A stretch of DNA of 64,000 bases from Melioribacteraceae bacterium (GCA_016342755.1 JAEINS010000002.1:124001-188000), one strand, 5' to 3'; positions 1-9,426 are shown, numbered from the stretch's first letter. Translations and numbers: made by a program. Notes: generated from the sequence alone by a model not told the origin.

Positions 1-468
1 CCAGTCACTTCCACTACTTGCATTTGGTCCGTTTAAATAAACATTTTCTTCATGACGTCTATTAAAATATTCTTCGCACATTAATACCCAGTTATTACCT
101 CTGTCGTTTAATTTATTGATCCCAACTAACGTAGCCCCAATAACGGCAGGCAGTACATTTATTGTCTCACCGTTATCTGGATAAATAGTACCAATATATG
201 AGTGAATTCCAAAACTGTTATGTTCAGGATAATTTGTTGTAGAATTATTAATAACTATTGCCGGAAGATATTCGCCCGAAGAATTTAGATCGAATATTAA
301 AGAATCATAACCTATGGCTATTTTATTAAAATCCGGAAGATCGTATGTACCCGGACTGTCGGGCATTTTATTAAGTCTGTTAAGAGATAATTGCTGACCG
401 CTTATTACTCCTAAAAACAATGAGCAGATCAGCATTTGACTCAATATAATCTTATTAAAATTTTTCAT
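1..468 (-). CDS. Secreted protein of unknown function (3' end cut off by window)
   Basis: A minus-strand frame opens with ATG at 466-468 and stays open to base 1, giving 156 codons; the C-terminus lies outside the window. The first ~24 residues (MKNFNKIILSQMLICSLFLG) are a typical signal peptide, so the product is exported. The visible mature part starts QQLSLNRLNKMPDSPG and includes YLPAIVINNSTTNYPEHNSF. I do not recognise the family. It follows the beta-mannosidase gene on the same strand after a 55-bp gap, so it is probably the next gene of the sugar-utilisation operon. A secreted carbohydrate-active protein would suit the context, but nothing in the visible part proves it. Confidence 0.7.
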   Translation of the reverse strand, partial: MKNFNKIILSQMLICSLFLGVISGQQLSLNRLNKMPDSPGTYDLPDFNKIAIGYDSLIFDLNSSGEYLPAIVINNSTTNYPEHNSFGIHSYIGTIYPDNGETINVLPAVIGATLVGINKLNDRGNNWVLMCEEYFNRRHEENVYLNGPNASSGSDW

Positions 469-523
469 TTTATTCTCTATAGATCATACTTCCTTGTAAA
501 AATAAAACTCACTATTTATAGAT

Positions 524-2956
524 TTAGCTATTAAGAAATTGATTTAAAGAAAAAATCTTTATGTCACTTATTTGTGAATCTTTATTTTTTTTGTTCAGAA
601 TATCTACTTTAATTTCTTCATCAGGTAAAATTGAGAATCCTCTGTTAGAAAACAAAACTCCGTCAGCATACAGATCAACAAAATAAGCCGGTTTATCAGT
701 TCTAATTATAATCTGGTTTTCACCAATTAAATCAAAAGTAACGGCAGGTTTTACAGGCTTAAAATACTTCCAAGACTGACTGTTATAAAAATTTGAATTG
801 ATTAGATTCCCCTTATGATTATAAAGTCCGGCTAGAATAATTGTATTTTTATTAATAGAAGTAAATGATTTAACCTTTTCTGCTGAATTACTATCTATTG
901 TAAAATTATTTAAGAAAGTTTCTTCTATTGAACCAGAAACAGAATCGATAAATGTAATTTTATAACTTCCGCTAAAATTTTTGTTGCTTTGGTTTTGAAG
1001 ATTAATATGGATTTCATTTCCAATATTTTTAAAATAGACTAATTGTTGCGCGAAAATATTTTTAACAAAATAATATGCCAGCTTAGGAATCATTTCAGAA
1101 TCAATAATAGACCAGCTTGTAACAGGCCAACAATCATTTAGCTGCCATATTATTGAGCCGTTTGTCTTCCCGTTTGTCCGCCAATGTTCCAAACAAGTTT
1201 TTAAAGCAAAACCTTGATTTAATTGTGTGAGATATATGTACTCTTCCCACTTAGTTTTTATTAGCAAATGTTTAGCAAGAAATCTAATTATGCGTTCCGG
1301 TCCTTCAACCTGTTTATTGTGATGTTCAAATATTTTGGATTGAATTTTTCTATCCGCCTCCGGAATAACTTCATTTAATGTATCGGGATTTGCAGGACCC
1401 TGAAAACCAAACTCAGTTACAAACAAACTATTATCATTTTTTACTTCATCGTAATCTTTCCAACTGCTCCAGATATCCCATTGATGAGTATTACCACTTT
1501 TGAATGAATTGGGATCTTCATCCAATCCGAATGGTGATGACCGCCAATATGGTCTTAAGTTATCTAACTTTGCCAAAACATCCGGTATAACCTCTTTATA
1601 TATTTTTGAACCCGGTATTTCCTCTTTGGAATCGGGGTTCTTCTGATACCATCCCCATTCATTCTCGTTATTACCACACCAGACTGCCAATGACGGATGG
1701 TTCCGTAATCTCTTAATTTGGAAAACAAATTCATTTGTAATATTGTTTATAAAATCATCGTGTTCCGGATAAGCTCCACAGGCAAACATAAAATCCTGCC
1801 AAACTAATAATCCTAACTTATCGCATAACTCATAAAAAGAATTATCTTCATAAATTCCGCCGCCCCATACACGCACCATATTAACATTAGCTTCTTTGGC
1901 AAGAGTTAAAAGCTCCCTGTATTTTTCTGATTTAACTCTGGGAAGAAATGAATCCGCCGGAATCCAGTTAACTCCCTTTATAAAAAGCGGATTTCCATTT
2001 ATTATAAACTTGAAAGTATTTTCCGCTTCTTCCAAAAGTCGCAATTCAACTGTTCTAATACCCACTTGCTGTTTATAAACACACAGTTCGTTATTAGCTA
2101 ATCCTATTAGCAATATTTTTAGAGAATATAAATTTGGCTCACCCAACCCATTGGGATTCCACAATTTTGGGTTTTCAATTCTAATTGTATATTTGTTTTT
2201 TGAAGACAATGATTCGGTAAATTCCATTTCAAATTTTGAATCATCACATTCCATAGAAATTTTTACTTTAGAACAATTACTAAGATTACCCTTTATTACA
2301 AAGGATAAATCTAACTCAGCATAATTCTCCTTAATGTTTTTAGTATTAATTAATACTTCGGTTAGTTCATACTCAGTTGTTTTTTTTAACCATACATCTT
2401 TCCAAATCCCCGCTGTTATAAAACCCGGGCCCCAATCCCACCCAAATGAATACTGGGCTTTTCTTAAATATACTCTTTCTGAAGCCAGTGCAACGGGAAG
2501 TTTTCCATGTTCCAGTTCTAATTGTTTACCTATTCTTTTTGCGGAAAGTAATACTATTCTTAATTCATTCAATCCGCTAATAAGTTTATCTTTAATTTCA
2601 TATTCGTGATCATGAAACATATTTTTACATTTACCAAGCAACTTATTATTTAAGTATATTTCGCCAATAGTATCAATTCCTTCAAAACATATTAAATCAA
2701 ATGAAGTATTAGCGATATCAAAATATTTTCTATATTCCCAGTCACAATTGTCAATCCACTCTAAATTTAATTCATAGTCAGAATAAAACGGGTTTTCAAT
2801 AATCCCATTATTCAGCAGATCAGTATGTACTGTTCCCGGAACTGCTGCCGGAAACCATTTATCAGATAACTTAAATTCATCTGGCTTCATCACGGCATTT
2901 TCTGATGATAAAAGCCTAAACTCCCAGCCAGTATTTAATACTTTTTTTTCTTTCAT
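524..2956 (-). CDS. Beta-mannosidase, glycoside hydrolase family 2
   Basis: Predicted exo-beta-mannosidase of 810 residues that releases mannose from the non-reducing end of beta-mannosides. The GH2 layout is visible: an N-terminal sugar-binding jelly roll (WEFRLLSS... PGTVHTDLL), an immunoglobulin-like middle domain and a TIM barrel with VRVWGGGIYE near residues 361-370. The acid/base is probably the first Glu of CGNNENEW (about E431) and the nucleophile the Glu of VTEFGFQG (about E515). There is no signal peptide, so it acts in the cytoplasm. The frame is open 20 codons further upstream, but that extension would run into the preceding GH130 gene; the ATG at 2956 (MKEKKVLNTGWEF) starts 11 bp after that gene and fits GH2 family starts. 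It is the last hydrolase of the operon and would finish what the GH130 enzymes leave. Confidence 0.92.
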   Translation of the reverse strand: MKEKKVLNTGWEFRLLSSENAVMKPDEFKLSDKWFPAAVPGTVHTDLLNNGIIENPFYSDYELNLEWIDNCDWEYRKYFDIANTSFDLICFEGIDTIGEIYLNNKLLGKCKNMFHDHEYEIKDKLISGLNELRIVLLSAKRIGKQLELEHGKLPVALASERVYLRKAQYSFGWDWGPGFITAGIWKDVWLKKTTEYELTEVLINTKNIKENYAELDLSFVIKGNLSNCSKVKISMECDDSKFEMEFTESLSSKNKYTIRIENPKLWNPNGLGEPNLYSLKILLIGLANNELCVYKQQVGIRTVELRLLEEAENTFKFIINGNPLFIKGVNWIPADSFLPRVKSEKYRELLTLAKEANVNMVRVWGGGIYEDNSFYELCDKLGLLVWQDFMFACGAYPEHDDFINNITNEFVFQIKRLRNHPSLAVWCGNNENEWGWYQKNPDSKEEIPGSKIYKEVIPDVLAKLDNLRPYWRSSPFGLDEDPNSFKSGNTHQWDIWSSWKDYDEVKNDNSLFVTEFGFQGPANPDTLNEVIPEADRKIQSKIFEHHNKQVEGPERIIRFLAKHLLIKTKWEEYIYLTQLNQGFALKTCLEHWRTNGKTNGSIIWQLNDCWPVTSWSIIDSEMIPKLAYYFVKNIFAQQLVYFKNIGNEIHINLQNQSNKNFSGSYKITFIDSVSGSIEETFLNNFTIDSNSAEKVKSFTSINKNTIILAGLYNHKGNLINSNFYNSQSWKYFKPVKPAVTFDLIGENQIIIRTDKPAYFVDLYADGVLFSNRGFSILPDEEIKVDILNKKNKDSQISDIKIFSLNQFLNS

Positions 2957-2967
2957 GTAAATTGTCT

Positions 2968-4107
2968 TTAGAATAATTTTGAAAAATATTTTTTTGGAAT
3001 ATGTGTAATGCGACAATATAAATCCAGTTCGCCTGAGGCAATAATATAATTTTCATCCAGTTCATCTATACCAGTAGTAAATACAACATTCTCAACATAT
3101 TTTGGATATTCCAGTTTATCAGTTAAATTATAATTTGCTTGCAATAGCGGATTCTCGCAGCTATGTTTTAAGATAATTGCAGGATCATTTTTATCTAATA
3201 AAATCCAGTATGTTTTATAACACCCAACTTCATCACAATCTTCAACACCATGAAATAATACTAGCCAGCCTTTTTCAGTTAGTATAGGCTGTGCACCGGC
3301 TCCAAGCCTTTTAGATAGATGTGAATCTTTTTTTAAGGAGAGAAGAGTTGATTCCAAAGGTCTCCAATGAAGCAGATCGGGAGATTGAGCAATGTTTATT
3401 GATGGTCCCGCTAAAACATCTGTAGTTTGTGAAGAAATAAAAAAATGATCGCCAAGCGGTCGGGTTAATGCGTAATAATAATCACCAATTTTTTTGGGGA
3501 AAATCACCATATCTTTATTCTGATGATCTTGTATAATACCAAGATTTTTATAATTCAGTCCATCCTTAGAAACGTATAACGCGGTTGGATGGCGCTCTGA
3601 TCCAACACAACAAGCCGTCATATAATACTTTTCCTCTATCTTAGTTATTCTGGCATCTTCGATACCATATTCCTGATAACTTTTTTCAGATTGAATTATT
3701 TTGTCATAATGAATGTTAACTATCTCAAGTCCGTCTTTTGACATTTCTACCGGAAGCTGCCATGAAAAAGAAGTAAGCGCATAAATTCTGGCATGAGTAT
3801 ATTTTTTTGAACGATATTTACGCGGATCACTTGTATGGAATTCTGACAAGTCGAATTCTTCAATTACAAATTCTGAGTTTACCGGCTTCCTTATAACTTG
3901 TAATTTATTATTAATGATATTTTTTTTTAATGCTTCGGCAACTCTTACCATCATTAATAAATTGCCGTTTGGTAATCTTGTCATTCCCGGATTAAAGGAT
4001 CCTAAAACATATGTTTCTGAATTAATTCCATTACGAAGAGGCGATTTTGATAAATCGACATCTCCCGGAGCAAAAACAATTTTGTCTTTTGTTATTTCAG
4101 TTTTCAT
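2968..4107 (-). CDS. GH130 family glycosidase/phosphorylase (beta-mannoside acting)
   Basis: A 379-residue GH130 protein. Members phosphorolyse, or in some subfamilies hydrolyse, beta-mannosides to give mannose-1-phosphate. It has the five-bladed propeller signatures of the family: GMTRLPNGNLLMMVRVAEAL near residues 41-60, EDAR at 150-153, KDMVIFP at 198-204, GAGAQPI near 269-275 and LFHGVED near 284-290. There is no signal peptide. Its ATG overlaps the stop of the upstream lipoprotein gene (ATGA), a sign of translational coupling. It is one of three GH130 paralogues in the operon; EDAR instead of EDPR sets it apart from the 300-residue paralogue. The exact substrate (mannosyl-glucose, mannobiose, mannosyl-GlcNAc or beta-1,2-mannan) cannot be read from the sequence. 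Confidence 0.88.
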   Translation of the reverse strand: MKTEITKDKIVFAPGDVDLSKSPLRNGINSETYVLGSFNPGMTRLPNGNLLMMVRVAEALKKNIINNKLQVIRKPVNSEFVIEEFDLSEFHTSDPRKYRSKKYTHARIYALTSFSWQLPVEMSKDGLEIVNIHYDKIIQSEKSYQEYGIEDARITKIEEKYYMTACCVGSERHPTALYVSKDGLNYKNLGIIQDHQNKDMVIFPKKIGDYYYALTRPLGDHFFISSQTTDVLAGPSINIAQSPDLLHWRPLESTLLSLKKDSHLSKRLGAGAQPILTEKGWLVLFHGVEDCDEVGCYKTYWILLDKNDPAIILKHSCENPLLQANYNLTDKLEYPKYVENVVFTTGIDELDENYIIASGELDLYCRITHIPKKYFSKLF

Positions 4108-5396
4108 TTTTGTTTATCTTTATCCAAGTTGGGTAAATTGATTTTATTCTTTTCCAGTTCTTGAAATATTAGCAGAGCTTCTATTGTTGATTCAGCTCCC
4201 GAATTCTTATTTACAATTGTCTCATTCAGTCCGTCATAACATCTGCCAGTCGCAGGAAAATACATTTGAACATTTAAATGATTGTTGCCGAAAAACCATT
4301 TAGAATAATCTGCCGCATATTTGCTATATTTTTCTTCCCCTGCAATTTTATGTGCTTCAAGCGCAGCATAAACCATTGGTCTGAAACTATAAGCAATCTG
4401 AGAATATTTCCGAATCTCATTTATATTCACTTTAGAATTTTTGATGTCAATGGAAAACTCATTTATATATCCTTCATTCAAAAGTTGGTTGTAGAAGTTA
4501 TCAATTTCCAAAAGAGCACTGTTTAAATAACTCTTATTATTAGTAACCTGATATGCCTTAAACAAAGCATAGGATTGCATATTCCCCCAGCCATGCCATT
4601 TATTTTGCCAGCTAAGAAATGCACCATAAAACTTTGACGCGGAATCCTTTATCTGCATTAGCATTATTCCCTCTGAAAGAGAATTTATTATTTCAAGAAC
4701 AGATTCATCAGGAATTATTTTATAATAATTTGTTAAACCGATTATAAGCAAAGATGCCTGATCGGAACCATATTCATACGGAAGCCATTTCGGAACTTCC
4801 ACTCCCGCAATAACAGTTCTGTCTTTTTGTACCGGAATATAATCTTTAAGATTTTCTACAACTTTTTGCATTGCTCCTAATATTTCCAAAGACAAATGTT
4901 CATCAGTGTTTTTTAACAAAGGATAAGCTTCAGTTAATGCCCAAAAGGCTCTCCAGCTCCACCAGCCAGGTCTATTGATACTATTTTGATGACTGGTATT
5001 TATAGAATGATCAGGGAAAATAAAATTATAAAAGTATCCATTATCACTCTGCATAAAGAAAATAAATTTAATAAGTTTTTCTGCTTTTATTTTACTTTGC
5101 AGATTGCCTTTATATCTGAAATCCTTCATATAAAAAATAGCAGCCCTTGCAACATCATCAACACATGCCGTGCCTTCATCATCGTCGTCAACCCATTCAT
5201 AGTCCGGATGCTCAGCATATATATGGATAATAGCCATTTCTTGTCCATCAACAACTATTTCTTCGTATAGATGATTTAAATGCGAATCATTCACTGATTT
5301 TTGTTTACTTTCAAACGAGCAGGATATCGTAAATAAAAATGCCGCAACTGCAATAATTATTAATACCGTTTTACTTTTTACTTTTTTATTATCCAT
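4104..5396 (-). CDS. Lipoprotein, probable alpha-helical (alpha/alpha) toroid, unknown function
   Basis: A 430-residue protein with a lysine-rich N-terminus (MDNKKVKSKT), a hydrophobic stretch and a lipobox LFTISC, so it is a predicted lipoprotein. The mature part is helix-rich, with Trp/Tyr-rich segments such as INRPGWWSWRAFWALTEAY and GAFLSWQNKWHGWGNMQSYA. This looks like an (alpha/alpha) barrel of glycosidase, lyase or epimerase type. A conspicuous acidic segment, WVDDDDEGTACVDDVARAA, lies near the start and could hold catalytic or metal-binding residues. The frame is open 20 codons further upstream, but ATG 5396 gives a proper signal peptide and starts 11 bp after the upstream GH130 gene. 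Its 3' end overlaps the next GH130 gene by 4 bp. A glycan-processing role is inferred from fold and context only; I do not recognise the family. Confidence 0.75.
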   Translation of the reverse strand: MDNKKVKSKTVLIIIAVAAFLFTISCSFESKQKSVNDSHLNHLYEEIVVDGQEMAIIHIYAEHPDYEWVDDDDEGTACVDDVARAAIFYMKDFRYKGNLQSKIKAEKLIKFIFFMQSDNGYFYNFIFPDHSINTSHQNSINRPGWWSWRAFWALTEAYPLLKNTDEHLSLEILGAMQKVVENLKDYIPVQKDRTVIAGVEVPKWLPYEYGSDQASLLIIGLTNYYKIIPDESVLEIINSLSEGIMLMQIKDSASKFYGAFLSWQNKWHGWGNMQSYALFKAYQVTNNKSYLNSALLEIDNFYNQLLNEGYINEFSIDIKNSKVNINEIRKYSQIAYSFRPMVYAALEAHKIAGEEKYSKYAADYSKWFFGNNHLNVQMYFPATGRCYDGLNETIVNKNSGAESTIEALLIFQELEKNKINLPNLDKDKQK

Positions 5397-5407
5397 TATA
5401 TATCCGT

Positions 5408-6310
5408 TTATATACAAATTGAAAGTAAATAATCTATAGTTGTTGTAGCTAAACAAATGTTTGTATCTGCGCCGGAATAATATATTTTCACTTCACCATT
5501 TTCTTCAATGATCCAGCCATTAGTAAAAACTACATTTCCTACGTCGCCAATTCGTTCATAGTCTAAATCAGGTATTAAAATAGGCTCTTTAGTTTTTCCA
5601 ATTACTTTCCATGGTTCATTTAGATCTAATAACATAGCTCCAATTTTATATAAATAACTTATTCCAAAACCGCGAACACCATGATAAAGAAGCAGCCATC
5701 CGTCTTTTGTTTTAATTGGCGGAGTTGAAGCTCCAATTTTATTGGCTTCCCAGGTTCCCGCTTCTTTTTCCGCAACAAATTGATAACCTCCCCAATGGAT
5801 TAAATCCTTACTTCTATTAATCCATATATCAGAATTTCCTTCTGCGGAGGGACGATCAATTTTCCAATAATAATTATTAATCATCTCAGGAAAAATAACT
5901 GCGTCTTTATTAGAAGGCTCTGTCACAGTTCCAAGTATTTTAAATTTCTTAAAATCAGTTGTCTCCGCTAAAATCACTAATGGTTTATACTTTGAAAATC
6001 CGGTATACGTTAAATAATATTTATCAGAAATTTTTGTTATTCTTGGATCCTCAATTCCCCACTCAACATATTTGCAATAATCACCATGATCCTCAGGAGA
6101 TAAACAGGGTTTATCTTCAACATTAAAATTAATCCCGTCATTACTTCTTGCCAGAACAAAAGATGATCTGCCGTTAGGCATTTCAGTTCTGCATACTAAT
6201 AGGTACTCACTTCCAACTTTTATGGCACCTGCATTAAATATGCTGTTAACCTTAAAAGAAACATTGTCTTTAGTTATAATAGGATTCTTTTCAAACTTTA
6301 TAATTCCCAT
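5408..6310 (-). CDS. GH130 family beta-mannoside phosphorylase
   Basis: A compact 300-residue GH130 enzyme without signal peptide, predicted to cleave beta-linked mannosides with phosphate in the cytoplasm. Visible signatures are EDPR at residues 87-90, KDAVIFPE at 135-142, GASTPPI near 193-199 and LYHGVRG near 208-214. Length and motif set resemble beta-1,4-mannooligosaccharide or mannosyl-N-acetylglucosamine phosphorylases, though subfamily placement needs a tree. A good ribosome site (AGGTGG, about 5 bases upstream) supports the ATG at 6310. It lies between the 467-residue GH130 gene, 22 bp upstream, and the unknown lipoprotein gene, 11 bp downstream, clearly within one transcription unit. 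Confidence 0.9.
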   Translation of the reverse strand: MGIIKFEKNPIITKDNVSFKVNSIFNAGAIKVGSEYLLVCRTEMPNGRSSFVLARSNDGINFNVEDKPCLSPEDHGDYCKYVEWGIEDPRITKISDKYYLTYTGFSKYKPLVILAETTDFKKFKILGTVTEPSNKDAVIFPEMINNYYWKIDRPSAEGNSDIWINRSKDLIHWGGYQFVAEKEAGTWEANKIGASTPPIKTKDGWLLLYHGVRGFGISYLYKIGAMLLDLNEPWKVIGKTKEPILIPDLDYERIGDVGNVVFTNGWIIEENGEVKIYYSGADTNICLATTTIDYLLSICI

Positions 6311-6332
6311 AATCCACCTTCCTATTTTATAT

Positions 6333-7736
6333 TTATTTCATTTTATTTATAACTTCATCAAGTTCAATTCTTGCAAAACCACATGCAGAATCAGATACCG
6401 CGTATGGAATTATCAAATTATCATTGTGAATTATTGATCCGCATGAATAAACTACATTAGGAACATAACCCTCTCGTTCCTCTTCTGTAGGTTCAATCAG
6501 CGACTCGTTTAAACGACCAATAACTTTTGAGGGATCATTTAGATCAAGAAGTATTGCGCTAATAACATAACGGCGCATTGGACCAACAGCATGAGTAATT
6601 AACAACCATCCGTCTTTTGTTTCAAGCGGGGAACCGCAATTCCCAAGCTGTACATATTGCCACGGCTCTTCGGGCAATTGAATTATACTTGAATTATTCC
6701 AGAAATATAAATCATCCGAATTCATCATGTAAATATTTTCACCATCCAATCGCGATGTTATATAATACTTCCCATTTATTTTTCTTGGGAAAATGGCAAA
6801 CCCTTTATCTTTAATAGCTGCGCCATGAAGAGTTCTAATTTTAAAATGATTAAAGTCTTTAGTTGAGATTAACTGTGTTTTAATATTTTTACCGTTGTAG
6901 GCCGTATAAGTACCATAGTAGTTTCTATCACCACTATCTTCATTAAACAATACAAATCTCGCATCTTCCATTCCCATACACTCTGTTTTAGAGAGTGGGA
7001 AAAGAACTTTTTCAGATAAGCTTAACTCACTTTCAAACTCACAATCATAATTTGAATCAACTAAATCAGCAATATTTATAACCTCATCATTATTGCAATT
7101 CAATTTACTCTCAATTTCATCCCTTGAAAACTGATCATTCATTGATTGAAAAAAATCAAATTCGTTTTTTGACTGATCTATAAGTCTTTCGGTAAAAAAC
7201 TTTTTCGAGAATTGCACATCCTTTTTTATTGAAGACGGCACTGAATATTTTGATCCCGCTGATAAATTAACGGAACCATTTTCACTTAGAATTCCTTCGC
7301 AAAATTTAATTGAAGATATATGTCCTTCCCCGGTTGCTCTCTGACTTAGAATGAATCTTAATTCTTTTTCATCAACATTTCCCTGATCAAAATGAGGTAC
7401 TATTGAAGGATTAAAAAGTGCGGCTGCTTCAATAGAATATTCGCTTGTAAAATAACTGCCTGTCAAAAGTTGGCAATCTTCTGAAACCGCAATACTGACA
7501 GGCACTTTTTTAGTAATTAAATTGAAATTAGCCTTAAGGACTTTAGTAAAATTCTTGTGCCTGTTGTTAAATAATTTCATTACATCTTCTAACTGATTTT
7601 TCACTTCAGCTTCAGACAAATCAAGCACTTTATTAATTATGTTATTTGCCCTTTTTATATTCCCGGGAAAAAAGAATCGCAAAATCACACGTTTTGGATC
7701 TGCAATTAATTTAATTTTCTCTCTTAATAAATTCAT
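6333..7736 (-). CDS. GH130 family protein with long N-terminal extension
   Basis: A 467-residue member of the GH130 family. The core signatures are GMEDARFVLF (EDAR at 257-260), GFAIFPRKINGKYY, GNCGSPLETKDGWLLITHAVG and the closing segment with VPNVVYSCG. Compared with the other two paralogues it has about 100 extra N-terminal residues, helical and basic (MNLLREKIKLIADPKRVILR), and an insertion between the first propeller blade and EDAR. Such long forms occur in GH130 subfamilies that include hydrolytic enzymes, but activity cannot be assigned here. No signal peptide is seen. The start ATG at 7736 is preceded by AGGAAT, and the gene follows the MalG-like permease after 6 bp, so it belongs to the importer operon. 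Confidence 0.85.
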   Translation of the reverse strand: MNLLREKIKLIADPKRVILRFFFPGNIKRANNIINKVLDLSEAEVKNQLEDVMKLFNNRHKNFTKVLKANFNLITKKVPVSIAVSEDCQLLTGSYFTSEYSIEAAALFNPSIVPHFDQGNVDEKELRFILSQRATGEGHISSIKFCEGILSENGSVNLSAGSKYSVPSSIKKDVQFSKKFFTERLIDQSKNEFDFFQSMNDQFSRDEIESKLNCNNDEVINIADLVDSNYDCEFESELSLSEKVLFPLSKTECMGMEDARFVLFNEDSGDRNYYGTYTAYNGKNIKTQLISTKDFNHFKIRTLHGAAIKDKGFAIFPRKINGKYYITSRLDGENIYMMNSDDLYFWNNSSIIQLPEEPWQYVQLGNCGSPLETKDGWLLITHAVGPMRRYVISAILLDLNDPSKVIGRLNESLIEPTEEEREGYVPNVVYSCGSIIHNDNLIIPYAVSDSACGFARIELDEVINKMK

Positions 7737-7742
7737 AAAATA

Positions 7743-8561
7743 CTATTCCTTTAATCCTGTTGAAGCCATACTTTGAATGAAATATTTTTGAAAAAACATA
7801 TATGTAATAATTATTGGTAATGCCAGCATAACGGCCGAAGCAAGTTTAACCCCCAGCTGTGATTCCGCTCTTCCACCGACAGAAAACAATGTTACTAATT
7901 GAGGCATTGTCATTAGGCTTTCGTCTCTTATAACAATTAACGGCCACAATACTTCGTTCCATGAAGCCATGAAAGTAATGATGCCAATTGTAACAATCGC
8001 CGGTAATGAATTTGGCCAGAGAATTGTAAAGATGATTCTTAACTCTCCACAACCGTCTATTCTGGCTGCATCAATTAAATCCTTTGGTATACTTTGGAAA
8101 TATTGTCTAAACATTATTATAGCTAGTGCGTTCATTAAATATGGAACAATTAAAGCAAGATATGTATCAACCCAGCCCAGCTTTACCATAATTATATAAT
8201 TTGGTATAAGTGTTATCTGAAAAGGAAGTGTCATTGTAAATATTATAACATAAAAAATTAAGTTTCTCCCCTTAAACTCAAGCCTTGATAATGCATATCC
8301 AACCATTGATCCAAAAACCAAAACACCCAGAGTAATAGATGATGCAACAAAGATGCTGTTAAGGAGCGCTCTGCCAATAGGAATCTTATCAACCATCTGA
8401 GAATAACTGTTTAGAGAAACTGATGAGGGAAATAGCGCTAGATTGCTAATTTCATTTTCCGGTGCCAGAGATGCAGTTATCATCCAATAAAATGGATAAA
8501 TAAATGCAATAGCACCTATTGTTAAAAGTAAATAAAAAAGTGCTCTCTTGAATAATTTCAA
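7743..8561 (-). CDS. ABC sugar transporter permease, MalG type
   Basis: A 272-residue inner-membrane permease of the carbohydrate uptake (CUT1) ABC family. About six hydrophobic helices are visible, beginning with FYLLLTIGAIAFIYPFYWMI. The cytoplasmic EAA loop that contacts the ATPase reads DLIDAARIDGCGELRIIFTI near residues 161-180. The start is TTG at 8561: the upstream permease gene stops within TTGA, GAGGT lies six bases upstream, and the next Met is only at residue 27, inside the first helix. It pairs with the MalF-type permease and the solute-binding lipoprotein encoded just upstream. No ATPase gene is in the locus, so a shared one must energise it. The probable cargo is a mannooligosaccharide, inferred from the GH130/GH2 neighbours. 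Confidence 0.93.
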   Translation of the reverse strand: MKLFKRALFYLLLTIGAIAFIYPFYWMITASLAPENEISNLALFPSSVSLNSYSQMVDKIPIGRALLNSIFVASSITLGVLVFGSMVGYALSRLEFKGRNLIFYVIIFTMTLPFQITLIPNYIIMVKLGWVDTYLALIVPYLMNALAIIMFRQYFQSIPKDLIDAARIDGCGELRIIFTILWPNSLPAIVTIGIITFMASWNEVLWPLIVIRDESLMTMPQLVTLFSVGGRAESQLGVKLASAVMLALPIIITYMFFQKYFIQSMASTGLKE

Positions 8562-9421
8562 TTTTTTACCTCGACAAATTTTTTCTGAATTATTACTACG
8601 GCAAATATTATTAAGGCAAAGAATATACCCAGTGTAGCTGCATAACCCATATGATAATAGAAAAACCCTTGTTTATAAATATATAACACAGCGGAAATAG
8701 TACTGTTCAAAGGTCCGCCTCCGGTCATTATATATGGCTCTATAAATAATGAAAATCCGCCTATTGTTGACAGAATAACAACCATGAATATTGTTGGATT
8801 AATCATTGGCAATGTTATTTTAAAAAACTTCTGTGATCTTGTTGCTCCTTCAATATCCGCAGCCTCATAATAATGAACAGGAACAGTCTGCAAACCGACT
8901 AAAAATAGGACAACATACAATCCTACATTTTTCCATGTTGCCATCACAGCAATTGATACCATTGCAACATCAGGATCAGTTAACCACCCTATCTTACCCA
9001 GACCAATTGAAACAAGCATACGATTTAATAAACCTGTATCGAACCCGTACATTTGCTGCCAGAGTATTGTTACTACAACTCCCGATACTATTACAGGCAA
9101 GAAAAATGCCGCTCTAAAAAATCCCTGGAACTTTAATTTTTGATTTAGAATTTCTGCTAAAAATAATGCTACTATTATCTGCAGCGGAATGTGGATTACC
9201 AAAAAAACAAGTGTATTAATAATTGAGATAAAAAATGTTTTATCATTAAAAAGTCTTACATAATTATTTACCCCGACAAACTCCATGGGTGAAATAATAT
9301 TCCATTTATGAAACGTTAATACAATTGAAAATATTACCGGGAATGCTATGAATAAAACAAAATGCAGTAAGTATGGAGAAACCAATAAATAGGGCAGTAT
9401 TTTATTTTTAGTATTTTTCAT
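8558..9421 (-). CDS. ABC sugar transporter permease, MalF type
   Basis: A 287-residue inner-membrane permease that would form the channel with the MalG-type partner. It has six predicted helices, the first being ILPYLLVSPYLLHFVLFIAF. The EAA loop reads EAADIEGATRSQKFFKITLP near residues 184-203. I place the start at ATG 9421 (MKNTKNKILPYLL). The frame is open three codons further to a TTG at 9430 that overlaps the previous stop (TTGA), and either start allows translational coupling to the binding-protein gene. The 3' end overlaps the MalG-type gene by 4 bp. Its length is short of E. coli MalF because it lacks the large periplasmic P2 domain, as is usual in CUT1 systems. Confidence 0.93.
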   Translation of the reverse strand: MKNTKNKILPYLLVSPYLLHFVLFIAFPVIFSIVLTFHKWNIISPMEFVGVNNYVRLFNDKTFFISIINTLVFLVIHIPLQIIVALFLAEILNQKLKFQGFFRAAFFLPVIVSGVVVTILWQQMYGFDTGLLNRMLVSIGLGKIGWLTDPDVAMVSIAVMATWKNVGLYVVLFLVGLQTVPVHYYEAADIEGATRSQKFFKITLPMINPTIFMVVILSTIGGFSLFIEPYIMTGGGPLNSTISAVLYIYKQGFFYYHMGYAATLGIFFALIIFAVVIIQKKFVEVKN

Positions 9422-9426
9422 TATTA

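Noticed and set aside
2957-3016. 20-codon N-terminal extension of the beta-mannosidase
   Set aside because: It would overlap the preceding GH130 gene by 49 bp and adds no recognisable sequence; ATG 2956 fits the family.
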